From the NCBI GenBank assembly GCA_046086305.1, contig JBJSXI010000022.1:1-26859 (forward strand): a stretch of DNA of 26,859 nt, written 5' to 3'. Position 1 is the first letter of the stretch. The number at the start of each line of letters is the position of its first letter. This document shows, piece after piece, positions 7,614 through 15,660 of the stretch. A program made the position numbers and the translations under genes. A model generated the notes under the pieces. It was not told the DNA's origin, ran no database searches, and saw nothing but the letters and a program-made list of their open reading frames with translations. This DNA comes from UBA668 sp046086305 (GTDB lineage: Bacteria > Actinomycetota > Acidimicrobiia > Acidimicrobiales > Ilumatobacteraceae).

Positions 7614-7620
7614 GGTGGCG

Positions 7621-7626
7621 TACCGT
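7621..7626 (+). promoter_or_regulatory. -10 hexamer TACCGT for leaderless formamidase-like transcript
   Basis: TACCGT is followed by seven bases and the ATG at 7634, with no ribosome site between. The DosR-like palindrome would overlap the -35 region of this promoter. Confidence 0.5.
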
Positions 7627-7633
7627 GCGCACC

Positions 7634-8470
7634 ATGAACGAGGGGAACCGGCCCGACGAGACCCTCGAGCGGGAGTACTCGCCGAGTTCGCGCGCCGGGG
7701 GCACCGCAGATCCGCACCTCGCCCGCTATCGCCACCAGAGTGCGGCGATCGCTGCGGGGTGGGGTTCCCGCCTCGAGCACCTACCCGGTGGCACGCTGCT
7801 CGTCGCCGGGAGTCCGACACTCGTGTTCGTCCACGGCGGCTACTGGCAGGCGCTCTCGGCGGCGGCGTCACTCGTGCCGGCGCCCCCTGCCGTGGACGCC
7901 GGCTGGGGATATGCGGCCGTCGAGTACACCCTCGCCCCGGCGGCGGGGATCACGACCATGGTCGCCGAGTGCACCGAGGCACTCCGATTGGTCGCCGAGC
8001 GGTCGGGTGGACCGTTGGTCGTCGCCGGGCACTCGGCCGGCGCGCACCTCGTGGCCATGGCGACACTCGTCGCCGCGCCACCGGTGGAGATCAGTCGGGT
8101 GGTCCTCGTCAGCGGCGTCTACGACCTGCGCCCGATCGTGCACACGACCGTGAACCAGCCGCTCGGGCTGGCGGTCGACGAGGCCATTGCGTTGAGTCCG
8201 GTCCTACGCGGTGTGCGTCAGGGCGCCGCCGCTCCCGAAGTCGTGGTCGCGTGGGGTCAGCTCGACACGGCGGCGTTCGCCGCGCAGTCGGTGCGCTACG
8301 CCGAAGTACTCGCTGGCGCCGGCGTGTCGGTGGAGACGATCGAGTGTGCCGGACTGCACCACTTCGACATCATCGACGGACTCGCCGAACCGCGCACGCC
8401 ACTCGGACGTCTCACCAGGGCGCGAACTCGTACGTCTGCACCCCACCCACCGGGGCAAGCTGCACCGTGA
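7634..8470 (+). CDS. Kynurenine formamidase-like alpha/beta hydrolase
   Basis: A 278-residue cytosolic alpha/beta hydrolase. HGGYW at 67-71 is the oxyanion-hole motif typical of arylformamidases, GHSAG at 132-136 holds nucleophile Ser134, and GLHHFDIID at 240-248 supplies the catalytic His; Asp211 in AWGQLD is a likely triad acid. The segment from AWGQLD through FAAQSVRYAEVL to GLHHFD matches the conserved C-terminal half of kynurenine formamidases, which cleave N-formylkynurenine in tryptophan breakdown. No other kynurenine gene is nearby, so the substrate could be another formamide or ester. The last 59 bases overlap the 3' end of the next gene on the opposite strand, and the tail after about residue 258 is Arg/Pro-rich and not family-like. 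Confidence 0.75.
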   Translation: MNEGNRPDETLEREYSPSSRAGGTADPHLARYRHQSAAIAAGWGSRLEHLPGGTLLVAGSPTLVFVHGGYWQALSAAASLVPAPPAVDAGWGYAAVEYTLAPAAGITTMVAECTEALRLVAERSGGPLVVAGHSAGAHLVAMATLVAAPPVEISRVVLVSGVYDLRPIVHTTVNQPLGLAVDEAIALSPVLRGVRQGAAAPEVVVAWGQLDTAAFAAQSVRYAEVLAGAGVSVETIECAGLHHFDIIDGLAEPRTPLGRLTRARTRTSAPHPPGQAAP

Positions 8471-9728
8471 GCCGCCACCGGCTGGCATCGTCGGCGACGA
8501 CCTCGGCAGTGGCCGACGTGCGCGACGCGGGCTGGACAGCGTGGCACGAGAGTCGACCGTGGGTGGCGATCACGGCCCGGGCATCGCGTGCACGGCGATC
8601 GAGATCGATGTCGAGCGCAACGTTGTCGGCGAACAGCGTGGCCGCGGTTGTCGTGGACCAGTCGTCGAGGAGCGCGACGAGGCGGCGGGTGACCACGACG
8701 ATCTCGTCAGCCGCGTGGAGCGGCTCGGTGGTGGCGAGCAGCAGACGCATCGTCAGATCCCACATCGGCGCGTAGGTGACGTCGGCGAGCGCGATCGCGC
8801 CGACGCCGCGTCCGACCACCCAGCGCATGTTCGATCCGAATCCGGGCAACCCGCCCGAGTGCGACACGACCCGGCCGAGATCGGGATCGTCGCGAACGTG
8901 GAGGCCGAGTCCGTAGGCGGTCGGGGCGGGGCGACCGGCGACGACAGGAGTGCCCATGTGCGTGTGCGGCCGCGACATCTTGCGTCGCGACGACATGGCG
9001 AGCGCGCCCTCTGCACCACCGTCGAGCCAGTGGATCCACGCGGCGAGATCGCGCACGGTGCTCCACAACCCACCCATCGGCGAGATTTCACCGTCACCGA
9101 GCGGTTCGAGTGGATCGAGCGCAGTGACCCCGTCGACTCGACGGTGCGGTCGCGCAACGTCACCTCCGGTAGGCGGGTGCCAACCCGTCGACGTGAGGCC
9201 GAGCGGACGCAGGAGGCGTTCGGTCACGTGATCCTGCAGCGGCCGCCCGGTGGCACGGCGGACCACACGGCCGATCATCGCGAAGCCGAGGTTCGAGTAC
9301 TCGAAGCCGAGGCCGACGCGGCGGGCGAAGTGCAGTCCCGATGCGTACACGGCATCGATCGCGGCCTCGTCGATGTCGAGGTGGCGATCGGCCCACGGAT
9401 CGTCGGTCGCCAGTCCCGACGACATCGAGAGGAGATGGCGCAGGGTGATCGGCGGCGAGTCGTCCGGGCCGACGATGCTGGCGAGTTCGGGTGCGTAGGT
9501 CGCGACCGGTACGTCGAGGTCGAGCAGCCGGTCGTCGCGCAGGGCGAGCACGGCCGCCGCCGTGAAGCTCTTGGTCATCGACGCGATACGGAACACGGTG
9601 TCGTGGTGCTCGCCGATGACCGGTCGGCCATCGACCGCAATGGCCCACGCCAGCTGCGTACACCCGCACTCCCGGCGTGCCTCGTCGACGAGTCGGGCCA
9701 GTTCGCCGGCCGTAGAGGTGTCGATCAC
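8412..9728 (-). CDS. Serine hydrolase, class-C beta-lactamase/DD-peptidase family
   Basis: A 438-residue protein with the three motifs of the serine penicillin-recognising fold: SMTK (50-53, nucleophile Ser50), YSN (144-146) and HSG (290-292), the last replacing KTG as in many esterase- or D-aminopeptidase-like members. The catalytic domain ends near residue 345; a C-terminal extension of about 90 residues rich in strands follows. There is no signal peptide, so a cytosolic esterase or peptidase is more likely than a true beta-lactamase. The start is GTG at 9728. It diverges from the acyl-CoA synthetase gene and overlaps the formamidase-like gene by 59 bases tail-to-tail. It is a different subfamily from the NylB-like hydrolase at 1623. 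Confidence 0.85.
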   Translation of the reverse strand: MIDTSTAGELARLVDEARRECGCTQLAWAIAVDGRPVIGEHHDTVFRIASMTKSFTAAAVLALRDDRLLDLDVPVATYAPELASIVGPDDSPPITLRHLLSMSSGLATDDPWADRHLDIDEAAIDAVYASGLHFARRVGLGFEYSNLGFAMIGRVVRRATGRPLQDHVTERLLRPLGLTSTGWHPPTGGDVARPHRRVDGVTALDPLEPLGDGEISPMGGLWSTVRDLAAWIHWLDGGAEGALAMSSRRKMSRPHTHMGTPVVAGRPAPTAYGLGLHVRDDPDLGRVVSHSGGLPGFGSNMRWVVGRGVGAIALADVTYAPMWDLTMRLLLATTEPLHAADEIVVVTRRLVALLDDWSTTTAATLFADNVALDIDLDRRARDARAVIATHGRLSCHAVQPASRTSATAEVVADDASRWRLTVQLAPVGGVQTYEFAPW

Positions 9729-9735
9729 GGTGTCG

Positions 9736-9741
9736 TAGTCT
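9736..9741 (+). promoter_or_regulatory. Possible -10 hexamer TAGTCT for the acyl-CoA synthetase gene
   Basis: TAGTCT lies 77 bases before the ATG at 9813. A transcript from it would have a leader of about 65 bases with four long G runs (9758-9805). Confidence 0.35.
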
Positions 9742-9757
9742 TCACCATCGTTGCCGC

Positions 9758-9805
9758 GGGGGCGGCACGGGGGCTCGGCGACTCAGGGGCTCAGGACACG
9801 GGGGG
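9758..9805 (+). other. Four-tract G-rich leader, possible G-quadruplex
   Basis: G runs of five (9758-9762), five (9769-9773), four (9786-9789) and six (9800-9805) are separated by 6, 12 and 10 bases. The last run is the only ribosome-site-like sequence ahead of the ATG at 9813. The first run also forms the loop and stem edge of a GCCGC-GGGG-GCGGC hairpin (9753-9766), so the two structures would compete. Confidence 0.4.
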
Positions 9806-9812
9806 CACAGGG

Positions 9813-11435
9813 ATGACCATCTCCAGCACGATGATGGATGACTACCAGTTGACGTTGCGGTCGGTGTTCGACTTCGGTCGCCGTGTCCATGCGGCCAGCC
9901 GGATCATCACCTTCACCGGCGACGGCTATGTGGACAGTTCGTTCGCAGAGGTGGCCGATCGCGCCGATCGGCTCGCCGCCGCATTGCGCCGACTCGGGAT
10001 CGGGATCGGCGATCGGGTTGGCACGTTCATGTGGAACAACCAGACCCACATGGAGGCATACCTCGCCGTGCCGTGCATGGGGGCGATCCTGCATACCTTG
10101 AACGTTCGGCTGTTCCCCGAGCAACTGGCCTACGTCATCAACCACGCAGAGGATCGCGTCATCATCGTCGACGCGTCGATCGCACCGTTGCTCGCCCGCG
10201 TGCGCGATCAGTTGACGACGGTCGAGCACATCATTGTCAAGGGTCCCGGCGATGCGACCTCGCTCGGTTCGGACACACTCGACTACGACGAACTGCTCGC
10301 TGCCGAGTCCGGTGGCTATGCGTATCCCGACATCGCCGAATCAGCCGGCGCCGCGATGTGCTACACGAGCGGCACGACCGGAAACCCCAAAGGGGTCATG
10401 TACAGCCACCGCAGTTCGTACCTGCACTCGCTGGTGGTCACCAGCACCGCGAATGTCGCGCTCGCCGAGACCGACCGTCTCCTCGCGATCGTCCCCATGT
10501 TCCACGCCAACGCGTGGGGCATGCCGTATGCCGCGTGGATGGTCGGCGCCGATCTGGTCTTCCCGCAGCAGTTCCTGCAGGCGGCCCCTTTGTCGCGCAT
10601 CATCACCGAGACACGACCGACGATCACCGGTGCCGTACCGACCGTGATGAACGATCTGCTGCACAATGCCCCCGACACCGATATGAGCTCGTTCCGCCTC
10701 GTCATGTCGGGAGGGTCGGCGGTGCCGCGCGGGTTGATCGAGGGATTCCGCGACACGTTCGGTGTGCCGATGGTGCAGGGGTGGGGGATGACCGAGACGA
10801 GCCCGGTCGCCGCGATCGGCAATCCACCCAAGGAGCGCGGCGATCTCACCGAGAGCGACTGGCGGGTGAAGACGGGTCGGGTGCTGCCCGGCGTCGAGAT
10901 GCGCATCACCGACGACACCGGGGCGGAACAACCGTGGGACGGCACCGCCCTCGGCGAGATCGAGGTGCGCGGTCCGTGGGTGACGGCGAGTTACTACATG
11001 GTCGACGATCCCGACCGCTTCCACGACGGGTGGCTGCGCACGGGTGATGTCGCGTCGATCATGCCGAACGGGTTCGTCATGATCAGCGACCGGGCCAAGG
11101 ACGTCATCAAGTCGGGTGGCGAGTGGGTCAGCTCGGTCGATCTCGAGAACACCATCATGGGCCATCCCGGCGTGCTCGAGGCCGCGGTGATCGGCGTGCC
11201 CGACGAGCGATGGGACGAGCGTCCCCTTGCATGTGTCGTGCGCAAGCCGGGCGCCACGGTCACCGCGGCCGAACTGCGTACCTGGCTCGCCGACCGCACC
11301 GCGCGCTTCTGGCTGCCCGAGCGCTGGGCCTTCGTCGATGCCGTGCCGAAGACCAGCGTCGGCAAGTTCGACAAGAAGGTCCTGCGCGCCCAGCACGGTG
11401 ACGGTGCGCTCGTCGTGGAGACGCTCGACCACTAG
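9813..11435 (+). CDS. Fatty acyl-CoA synthetase (AMP-binding, FadD/AlkK-like)
   Basis: A 540-residue member of the ANL superfamily that activates a carboxylic acid to its adenylate and then to the CoA thioester. YTSGTTGNPKGVMYSHRS at 184-201 is the P-loop-like AMP motif; GWGMTETSP is the adenine-binding motif, GWLRTGDVA holds the ribose-binding Asp, and the hinge-side KDVIKSGGEWVSS and C-terminal TSVGKFDKK with the catalytic Lys are all present. The pattern AILHTLNVRLFPEQLAYVINHAED is typical of medium- or long-chain FadD/AlkK-like enzymes. The exact chain length cannot be read from sequence. The ATG at 9813 was chosen over the longer open frame because the family N-terminus begins there and a G-rich ribosome site lies just upstream. 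A nitroreductase gene follows after 10 bases. Confidence 0.93.
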   Translation: MTISSTMMDDYQLTLRSVFDFGRRVHAASRIITFTGDGYVDSSFAEVADRADRLAAALRRLGIGIGDRVGTFMWNNQTHMEAYLAVPCMGAILHTLNVRLFPEQLAYVINHAEDRVIIVDASIAPLLARVRDQLTTVEHIIVKGPGDATSLGSDTLDYDELLAAESGGYAYPDIAESAGAAMCYTSGTTGNPKGVMYSHRSSYLHSLVVTSTANVALAETDRLLAIVPMFHANAWGMPYAAWMVGADLVFPQQFLQAAPLSRIITETRPTITGAVPTVMNDLLHNAPDTDMSSFRLVMSGGSAVPRGLIEGFRDTFGVPMVQGWGMTETSPVAAIGNPPKERGDLTESDWRVKTGRVLPGVEMRITDDTGAEQPWDGTALGEIEVRGPWVTASYYMVDDPDRFHDGWLRTGDVASIMPNGFVMISDRAKDVIKSGGEWVSSVDLENTIMGHPGVLEAAVIGVPDERWDERPLACVVRKPGATVTAAELRTWLADRTARFWLPERWAFVDAVPKTSVGKFDKKVLRAQHGDGALVVETLDH

Positions 11436-11438
11436 CGT
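11433..11438 (+). promoter_or_regulatory. -10 hexamer TAGCGT built on the preceding stop codon
   Basis: The TAG stop of the acyl-CoA synthetase gene is the first half of TAGCGT, which sits seven bases before the nitroreductase ATG at 11446. The two genes look like an operon, but this hexamer would let the second be transcribed alone and leaderless. The identical hexamer serves the M1 aminopeptidase. Confidence 0.4.
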
Positions 11439-11445
11439 CCGCCCG

Positions 11446-12099
11446 ATGGACGTCGTCACTGCCGTACACCGTCGCGCATCGATTCGCGAGTTCCTGCCCG
11501 ATCCGATCGACGATGCCGACCTGCGCGCGCTGCTCGAAGATGCGGCGAGAGCGCCGAGCGGAGGGAATCTGCAGCCGTGGCGGATCTACGTCGTCAACGG
11601 CGCGTCGATGGTGCGTCTGCGCGAGTTCCTCCCGACCAGACCACCGCTCGAGCCGACCGAGTACGACATCTATCCGTCGGGGCTCACCGAGCCGTACCGC
11701 ACGAATCGATTTGCGCTCGGCGAGCAGATGTATGCGCTGCTCGGCATTCCTCGTGAGGACAAGGAGGCCCGTCTCCGGCAGTTCGCCAAGAACAACGATT
11801 TCTTCGGAGCCCCCGCAGCGCTCTTCTGCTTCGTGGATCGGCAGATGGGTCCTCCGCAGTGGTCGGATCTCGGGATGTTCCTGCAGACCCTCATGCTCCT
11901 CGCCGTCGAGCGCGGGCTCGACACGTGCGCGCAGGAGTACTGGTCGGTGCGCCACGGCGCGATCCGCGAGTTCGTCGGCGCACCCGAGAACGAGATGCTG
12001 TTCTGTGGGATGGCCATCGGCCGGGCCGATCGGTCGGCACCGGTGAACACGCTGCGCTCGATGCGAATGCCCCTCGAGCAGTGGGCGCAGTTCGTCTGA
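11446..12099 (+). CDS. Nitroreductase-family FMN oxidoreductase
   Basis: A 217-residue protein of the NfsB/FRase-type nitroreductase fold. The FMN phosphate-binding start RRASIREFLPDPI (8-20), the PSGGNLQPW motif (38-46), the AVERGLDTCAQEYWS segment and the closing GMAIGRAD are all visible. Such enzymes are cytosolic FMN dimers that reduce nitroaromatics, quinones or enals with NAD(P)H; the natural substrate is unknown. It lies 10 bases behind the acyl-CoA synthetase gene in the same direction, so it may act in the same acid-degradation route. Its stop is three bases from the stop of the convergent aminopeptidase gene. No ribosome site precedes the ATG. Confidence 0.9.
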   Translation: MDVVTAVHRRASIREFLPDPIDDADLRALLEDAARAPSGGNLQPWRIYVVNGASMVRLREFLPTRPPLEPTEYDIYPSGLTEPYRTNRFALGEQMYALLGIPREDKEARLRQFAKNNDFFGAPAALFCFVDRQMGPPQWSDLGMFLQTLMLLAVERGLDTCAQEYWSVRHGAIREFVGAPENEMLFCGMAIGRADRSAPVNTLRSMRMPLEQWAQFV

Positions 12100-12102
12100 G
12101 CG

Positions 12103-14634
12103 TCAGCTCGCGGCAAGTGCCGCGGCGAGCGCGTCTGCCTCGCGGTCGCGCAGGTCGGCGTTGACCCGCTGACGTTCGAGCACCTGGGCCAGGGTCGTGG
12201 CTGCCTGAGGAATGGGGTGCTCGCTGAAGAAGCCCTGCACCTCGGTGACCACCGCGCGGTCCGTGAGCACCTTCACCGGGTCGACCATGCGCACGATCGA
12301 GTTGTCGGGGAACGCAGTGGTGGCCTCGGTCCACCGGCGCTGCACCTCGCGCCAGGCGAGCACACCGTGGCGTCGATTGGTGATGCATCGATTGAGGAGG
12401 AACGGCGCGTTCTGGGTCTTCACCTCACCGGAGAAGGCGAGTTCGATGGTGCGGCGGATCTGTGCCTCGTCGGGGAACTCGGCGAGGGCGTACATGAACC
12501 GCAGTTGTTCCTGGGGTGTCTCTGCGGTGCGGAACCGGTGGAGGAACTGGTCGTAGTCGTCGTCGGTCCCGTGGGCCGCCAGCGCACGGGTCGACGCGGC
12601 GACGAGTTCGGGGTCGGTGCCGTGCTCGAGGATCTCTCGACAGCGGGCCACGGCGTCGAGGTCACCGCCGAGGACTGCCAGCCCGGTCACGAGGAGCCCG
12701 CGCAGTTTGGCGCGCAGGTCGGTCTCGCCGGCGACGGGCTCCCAGCCGAGGTCGGCGAGCGCAGGACCGAGGAGTGCGGTCGTACGCGACTGGAGCGCGG
12801 CATATGCCGCCGAGTCGACCTCGACGAGTCGACCGACGCCGCTGATGGCCTGCAGGATCACCTGCCACACGGCGAGGTCGCGCTCGCCCACGAACCCCTC
12901 GAGGAAGTCGAGGAGGTCGGCAGCGCCGAGGCGGCCCGCGACGACCTCGTTCCATGCGTCGTCGACGAGGTTGTAGCGGTCGACCGTGCCGAGGTCGGTG
13001 AGCTGACGCTCGAGCCGGGCCCTGAGCGTCGAGTCGTATGCCACGCGCACGAATCCGTGGCCCCCGGCGTTGACGACGACGGCGCAGTCGGCCGATGGGA
13101 GATCGATGCGCACTTCGCGCTCGTCGAGGATCACCTTGTGCTCGACACCGTCGAGACGAACGTGCAGCGGCACCACGAACAGGGTGTCGTCGTCGCTGTC
13201 GCCATAGGCGTAGCGGTGCTGGTCGAGCACGAGGGTCGAACCGACGAGTCGCGCCGTCACCAGTGGGTAGCCGGGCTGCCAGATCCAGCTGTCCATCAGC
13301 CGGCGAACGGGAGTATCGGGGTTGACGGCCTCGATGGCATCCCACAGGTCGGCGGTCTCGGTGTTCGCGTATTCGTGACGGGTGAGGTAGTGGCTCACCC
13401 CGCGACGGAACGCCTCGGGTCCGAGGCACTGCTCGAGCATCCGGAGCAGTGATCCGCCCTTCTGATAGGTGAGCACGTCGAACATGCCCTCACAGTCCTC
13501 GGGAGCTTCGACGGGGAACTCGACACTGCGGGTGCTCGCCAGCGAGTCGACCTCGAAGGCCGCGCTGCGTTCGAGGCTGAAGCTCGTCCAACGCTCCCAC
13601 TCGGGCCGGTAGTCGGCGCAGCAGGCGACCTCCATGAAGGTCGCGAATGCCTCGTTCAACCAGATGCCGTTCCACCAGCGCATCGTCACCAGATCGCCGA
13701 ACCACATGTGGGCGAGTTCGTGGGTGATGACATCGGCCAGATTCTGCAGTTCGACCTGGGTGCTCGCAGCCGGATCGGCGAGCAGCAGGCTCTCGCGGTA
13801 GGTGATGCAGCCGAGGTTCTCCATCGCTCCGGCGGCAAAGTCGGGCAGGGCGATCATGTCGCACTTCTCGGTCGGATAGGGGATGCCGTAGTACCGCTCG
13901 TACCAGTCGATGGCGAAGCGACCGACGTCGAGTCCGAACGCAGTGAGATGGGACTTGCCGGGCACGTGCACGATGCGCAACGGGATCGGATCGCCACCGT
14001 GCACGCGGGGGACCAGCACGGGCTCGGTCGCCTCGAGCGGTCCGACGACGAACGCGACGAGATAGGTGCTCATCGGCATCGTCGGCGCGAAGCGCACGGC
14101 AACCTTGCCACCGGGCTGCTCGAGGCGCTCGACCTCGGGCCCGTTCGACACGGCGAGCAGATCGGGCTCGATCACCAGCGTCACGTCGAACACGGCTTTG
14201 AACTCGGGCTCGTCGAAACAGGGGAAGGCACGCCGACAGTCGGTCGCCTGCATCTGCGATGCGGCGATGACGTGCTCGTGCCCATCGGCATCGCGGAACG
14301 TGCTGCGATACCAACCGCACAACTTGTCGTTGAGGACCCCGGCGAAACTGATCTCGATGCTCACCGGGCCCTCGGGCACGTGGCCGAGGATCGTCAGTCG
14401 CTCGGTATCGGGATCGAGGCTGCACTCGACCTCGCGACCCTCGACGTGCACCGTGCGGATCTCGAGGTCGGCTGCGTGCATGACGATGCGGTCGACCGGA
14501 CGCTCGACCGTTGCATCGATGACGACATGGCCGACGAAGCTCGCTGCAGCCAGATCGGGTTCGAGCGCGAGGGAGTAACGATGCGGGCGGACCTCACGAG
14601 GGAGGCGATGAGGGCTGAGGGCTCCGTCGGTCAC
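12103..14634 (-). CDS. M1-family zinc aminopeptidase (puromycin-sensitive-like)
   Basis: An 843-residue gluzincin. After the N-terminal beta domain comes the exopeptidase motif GAMEN at 269-273, then HELAH (305-309) with the third zinc ligand Glu328 in NEAF, which is the HExxH-X18-E spacing of the M1 family. The C-terminal ERAP1-like helical domain (about 510-830) is complete. The TDCRRAFPCFDEPEFKA segment at 131-147 is typical of puromycin-sensitive/PepN-type enzymes with broad neutral or basic N-terminal specificity. There is no signal peptide, so it should work in cytosolic peptide turnover. The start is GTG at 14634, supported by TAGCGT seven bases upstream; the open frame continues to 15273, but that extension is antisense to the kinase gene and has no family similarity. 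Confidence 0.95.
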   Translation of the reverse strand: MTDGALSPHRLPREVRPHRYSLALEPDLAAASFVGHVVIDATVERPVDRIVMHAADLEIRTVHVEGREVECSLDPDTERLTILGHVPEGPVSIEISFAGVLNDKLCGWYRSTFRDADGHEHVIAASQMQATDCRRAFPCFDEPEFKAVFDVTLVIEPDLLAVSNGPEVERLEQPGGKVAVRFAPTMPMSTYLVAFVVGPLEATEPVLVPRVHGGDPIPLRIVHVPGKSHLTAFGLDVGRFAIDWYERYYGIPYPTEKCDMIALPDFAAGAMENLGCITYRESLLLADPAASTQVELQNLADVITHELAHMWFGDLVTMRWWNGIWLNEAFATFMEVACCADYRPEWERWTSFSLERSAAFEVDSLASTRSVEFPVEAPEDCEGMFDVLTYQKGGSLLRMLEQCLGPEAFRRGVSHYLTRHEYANTETADLWDAIEAVNPDTPVRRLMDSWIWQPGYPLVTARLVGSTLVLDQHRYAYGDSDDDTLFVVPLHVRLDGVEHKVILDEREVRIDLPSADCAVVVNAGGHGFVRVAYDSTLRARLERQLTDLGTVDRYNLVDDAWNEVVAGRLGAADLLDFLEGFVGERDLAVWQVILQAISGVGRLVEVDSAAYAALQSRTTALLGPALADLGWEPVAGETDLRAKLRGLLVTGLAVLGGDLDAVARCREILEHGTDPELVAASTRALAAHGTDDDYDQFLHRFRTAETPQEQLRFMYALAEFPDEAQIRRTIELAFSGEVKTQNAPFLLNRCITNRRHGVLAWREVQRRWTEATTAFPDNSIVRMVDPVKVLTDRAVVTEVQGFFSEHPIPQAATTLAQVLERQRVNADLRDREADALAAALAAS

Positions 14635-14638
14635 CCAC

Positions 14639-14655
14639 CCCACGCTATCCGTGGG
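14639..14655. promoter_or_regulatory. Inverted repeat over the M1 aminopeptidase promoter
   Basis: CCCACG (14639-14644) and CGTGGG (14650-14655) form a perfect six-bp repeat around CTATC. It covers the -10 hexamer of the aminopeptidase gene and lies eight bases from that of the divergent kinase, so one bound regulator could affect both. Confidence 0.35.
14642..14647 (-). promoter_or_regulatory. -10 hexamer TAGCGT for leaderless aminopeptidase transcript
   Basis: On the minus strand TAGCGT is followed by seven bases and then GTG at 14634. This placement is the main reason for choosing GTG as the start. Confidence 0.5.
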
Positions 14656-14662
14656 CCGGGGG

Positions 14663-14668
14663 TAAGGT
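14663..14668 (+). promoter_or_regulatory. -10 hexamer TAAGGT for leaderless kinase transcript
   Basis: TAAGGT is followed by eight bases and GTG at 14677, with no ribosome site between. Only 15 bases separate it from the -10 of the divergent aminopeptidase gene. Confidence 0.5.
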
Positions 14669-14676
14669 TCCCCGTC

Positions 14677-15660
14677 GTGCCCGCACCCCCCGAGTTCGAT
14701 GTGGTCGGCATCGGCAACGCACTCGTCGACGTCATCGCCCATGCCGACGAACGGTTCATCGATCGGCATGAGCTCGTCAAGGGGTCGATGACGCTTGTCG
14801 ACACCGATCGCGCGTTGCACCTCTACCGTGCGCTCGGGACCGCCGTCGAGATGAGCGGTGGGTCGGCGGCGAACACGATGACCGGTGTGGCAAGCCTCGG
14901 GGGACGGGCCGCCTACATCGGCAAGGTGAGCGACGACGAACTCGGTGCCGTGTTCGGCCACGACCTGCGCGCCGTCGGGGTGCAGTTCCGGCCGGGTACG
15001 CCCGAGTCGGGAGTGCCGACCGGGCGGTGCATCATCGTCGTCACACCGGATGCGCAGCGGACGATGAACACCTATCTCGGGGTGTCGTCGCTGCTGCGAC
15101 CCGACGACATCGACACGGCGACGGTTGCCTCCGGTGCCGTGCTGTACATGGAGGGGTACCTCTACGACCGGCCGGCAGCGAAGGAAGCGTTCCGCCACGC
15201 CGCTGCCGTGGCCCACGAACACGGTCGGAGGGTGTCGCTCACCCTGAGCGACTCGTTCTGCGTCGACCGTCACCGTGACGACTTCCGCGCCCTCGTGGCC
15301 GACGAGGTCGACATCCTCTTCGGCAACGCCGACGAACTGGTCTCGCTCTATCAGGTCGACTCGCTGGCGACCGCGCTGCGCCGCGTACGTGACGACTGCC
15401 AGCTCGCCGTGGTCACGGTCGGCGCAGAGGGTTGTGTGGTCGTCACCCCCGACGAGGTGATCCCGACGCCTGCGGTTCCCGTCGAGCAGGTGCTCGACAC
15501 CACCGGGGCCGGCGATCTGTTCGCCGCCGGGTTCCTCTACGGGCTCACACGTGGCGACGACCTCTATCGGTGTGCAACGCTCGGCGCGATCGCGGCGGCG
15601 GAGGTGATCTCACACGTCGGTCCGCGGCCGCTCGTCGAACTGAGGACGCTGCTCGAATGA
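14677..15660 (+). CDS. PfkB-family kinase, adenosine-kinase-like
   Basis: A 327-residue ribokinase-fold enzyme. The N-terminal pattern GIGNALVDVIAHADERF (11-27), the KGSMTLVD segment (35-42), GGSAANTMTGVASLGG (61-76) and the long PTGRCIIVVTPDAQRTMNTYLGV stretch are typical of the bacterial adenosine-kinase-like PfkB subgroup. DTTGAGD at 274-280 gives the anion hole and catalytic base Asp280, followed by FAAGFLYGLTRG. The likely reaction is ATP-dependent phosphorylation of adenosine or a related ribonucleoside; some members of this subgroup instead act on sugars. It is ATGA-coupled to a phosphohexomutase gene and lies near add, upp and a nucleoside importer, which supports a nucleoside substrate. 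The start is GTG; no in-frame ATG fits. Confidence 0.85.
   Translation: MPAPPEFDVVGIGNALVDVIAHADERFIDRHELVKGSMTLVDTDRALHLYRALGTAVEMSGGSAANTMTGVASLGGRAAYIGKVSDDELGAVFGHDLRAVGVQFRPGTPESGVPTGRCIIVVTPDAQRTMNTYLGVSSLLRPDDIDTATVASGAVLYMEGYLYDRPAAKEAFRHAAAVAHEHGRRVSLTLSDSFCVDRHRDDFRALVADEVDILFGNADELVSLYQVDSLATALRRVRDDCQLAVVTVGAEGCVVVTPDEVIPTPAVPVEQVLDTTGAGDLFAAGFLYGLTRGDDLYRCATLGAIAAAEVISHVGPRPLVELRTLLE

Noticed and set aside
12217..13452. A 411-codon plus-strand frame opposite the M1 aminopeptidase
   Set aside because: Shadow frame with biased composition and no family features.
14635..15273. N-terminal extension of the M1 aminopeptidase by 213 codons
   Set aside because: It is antisense to the PfkB kinase and shows no similarity to M1 N-termini; the GTG at 14634 has a fitting -10 element.
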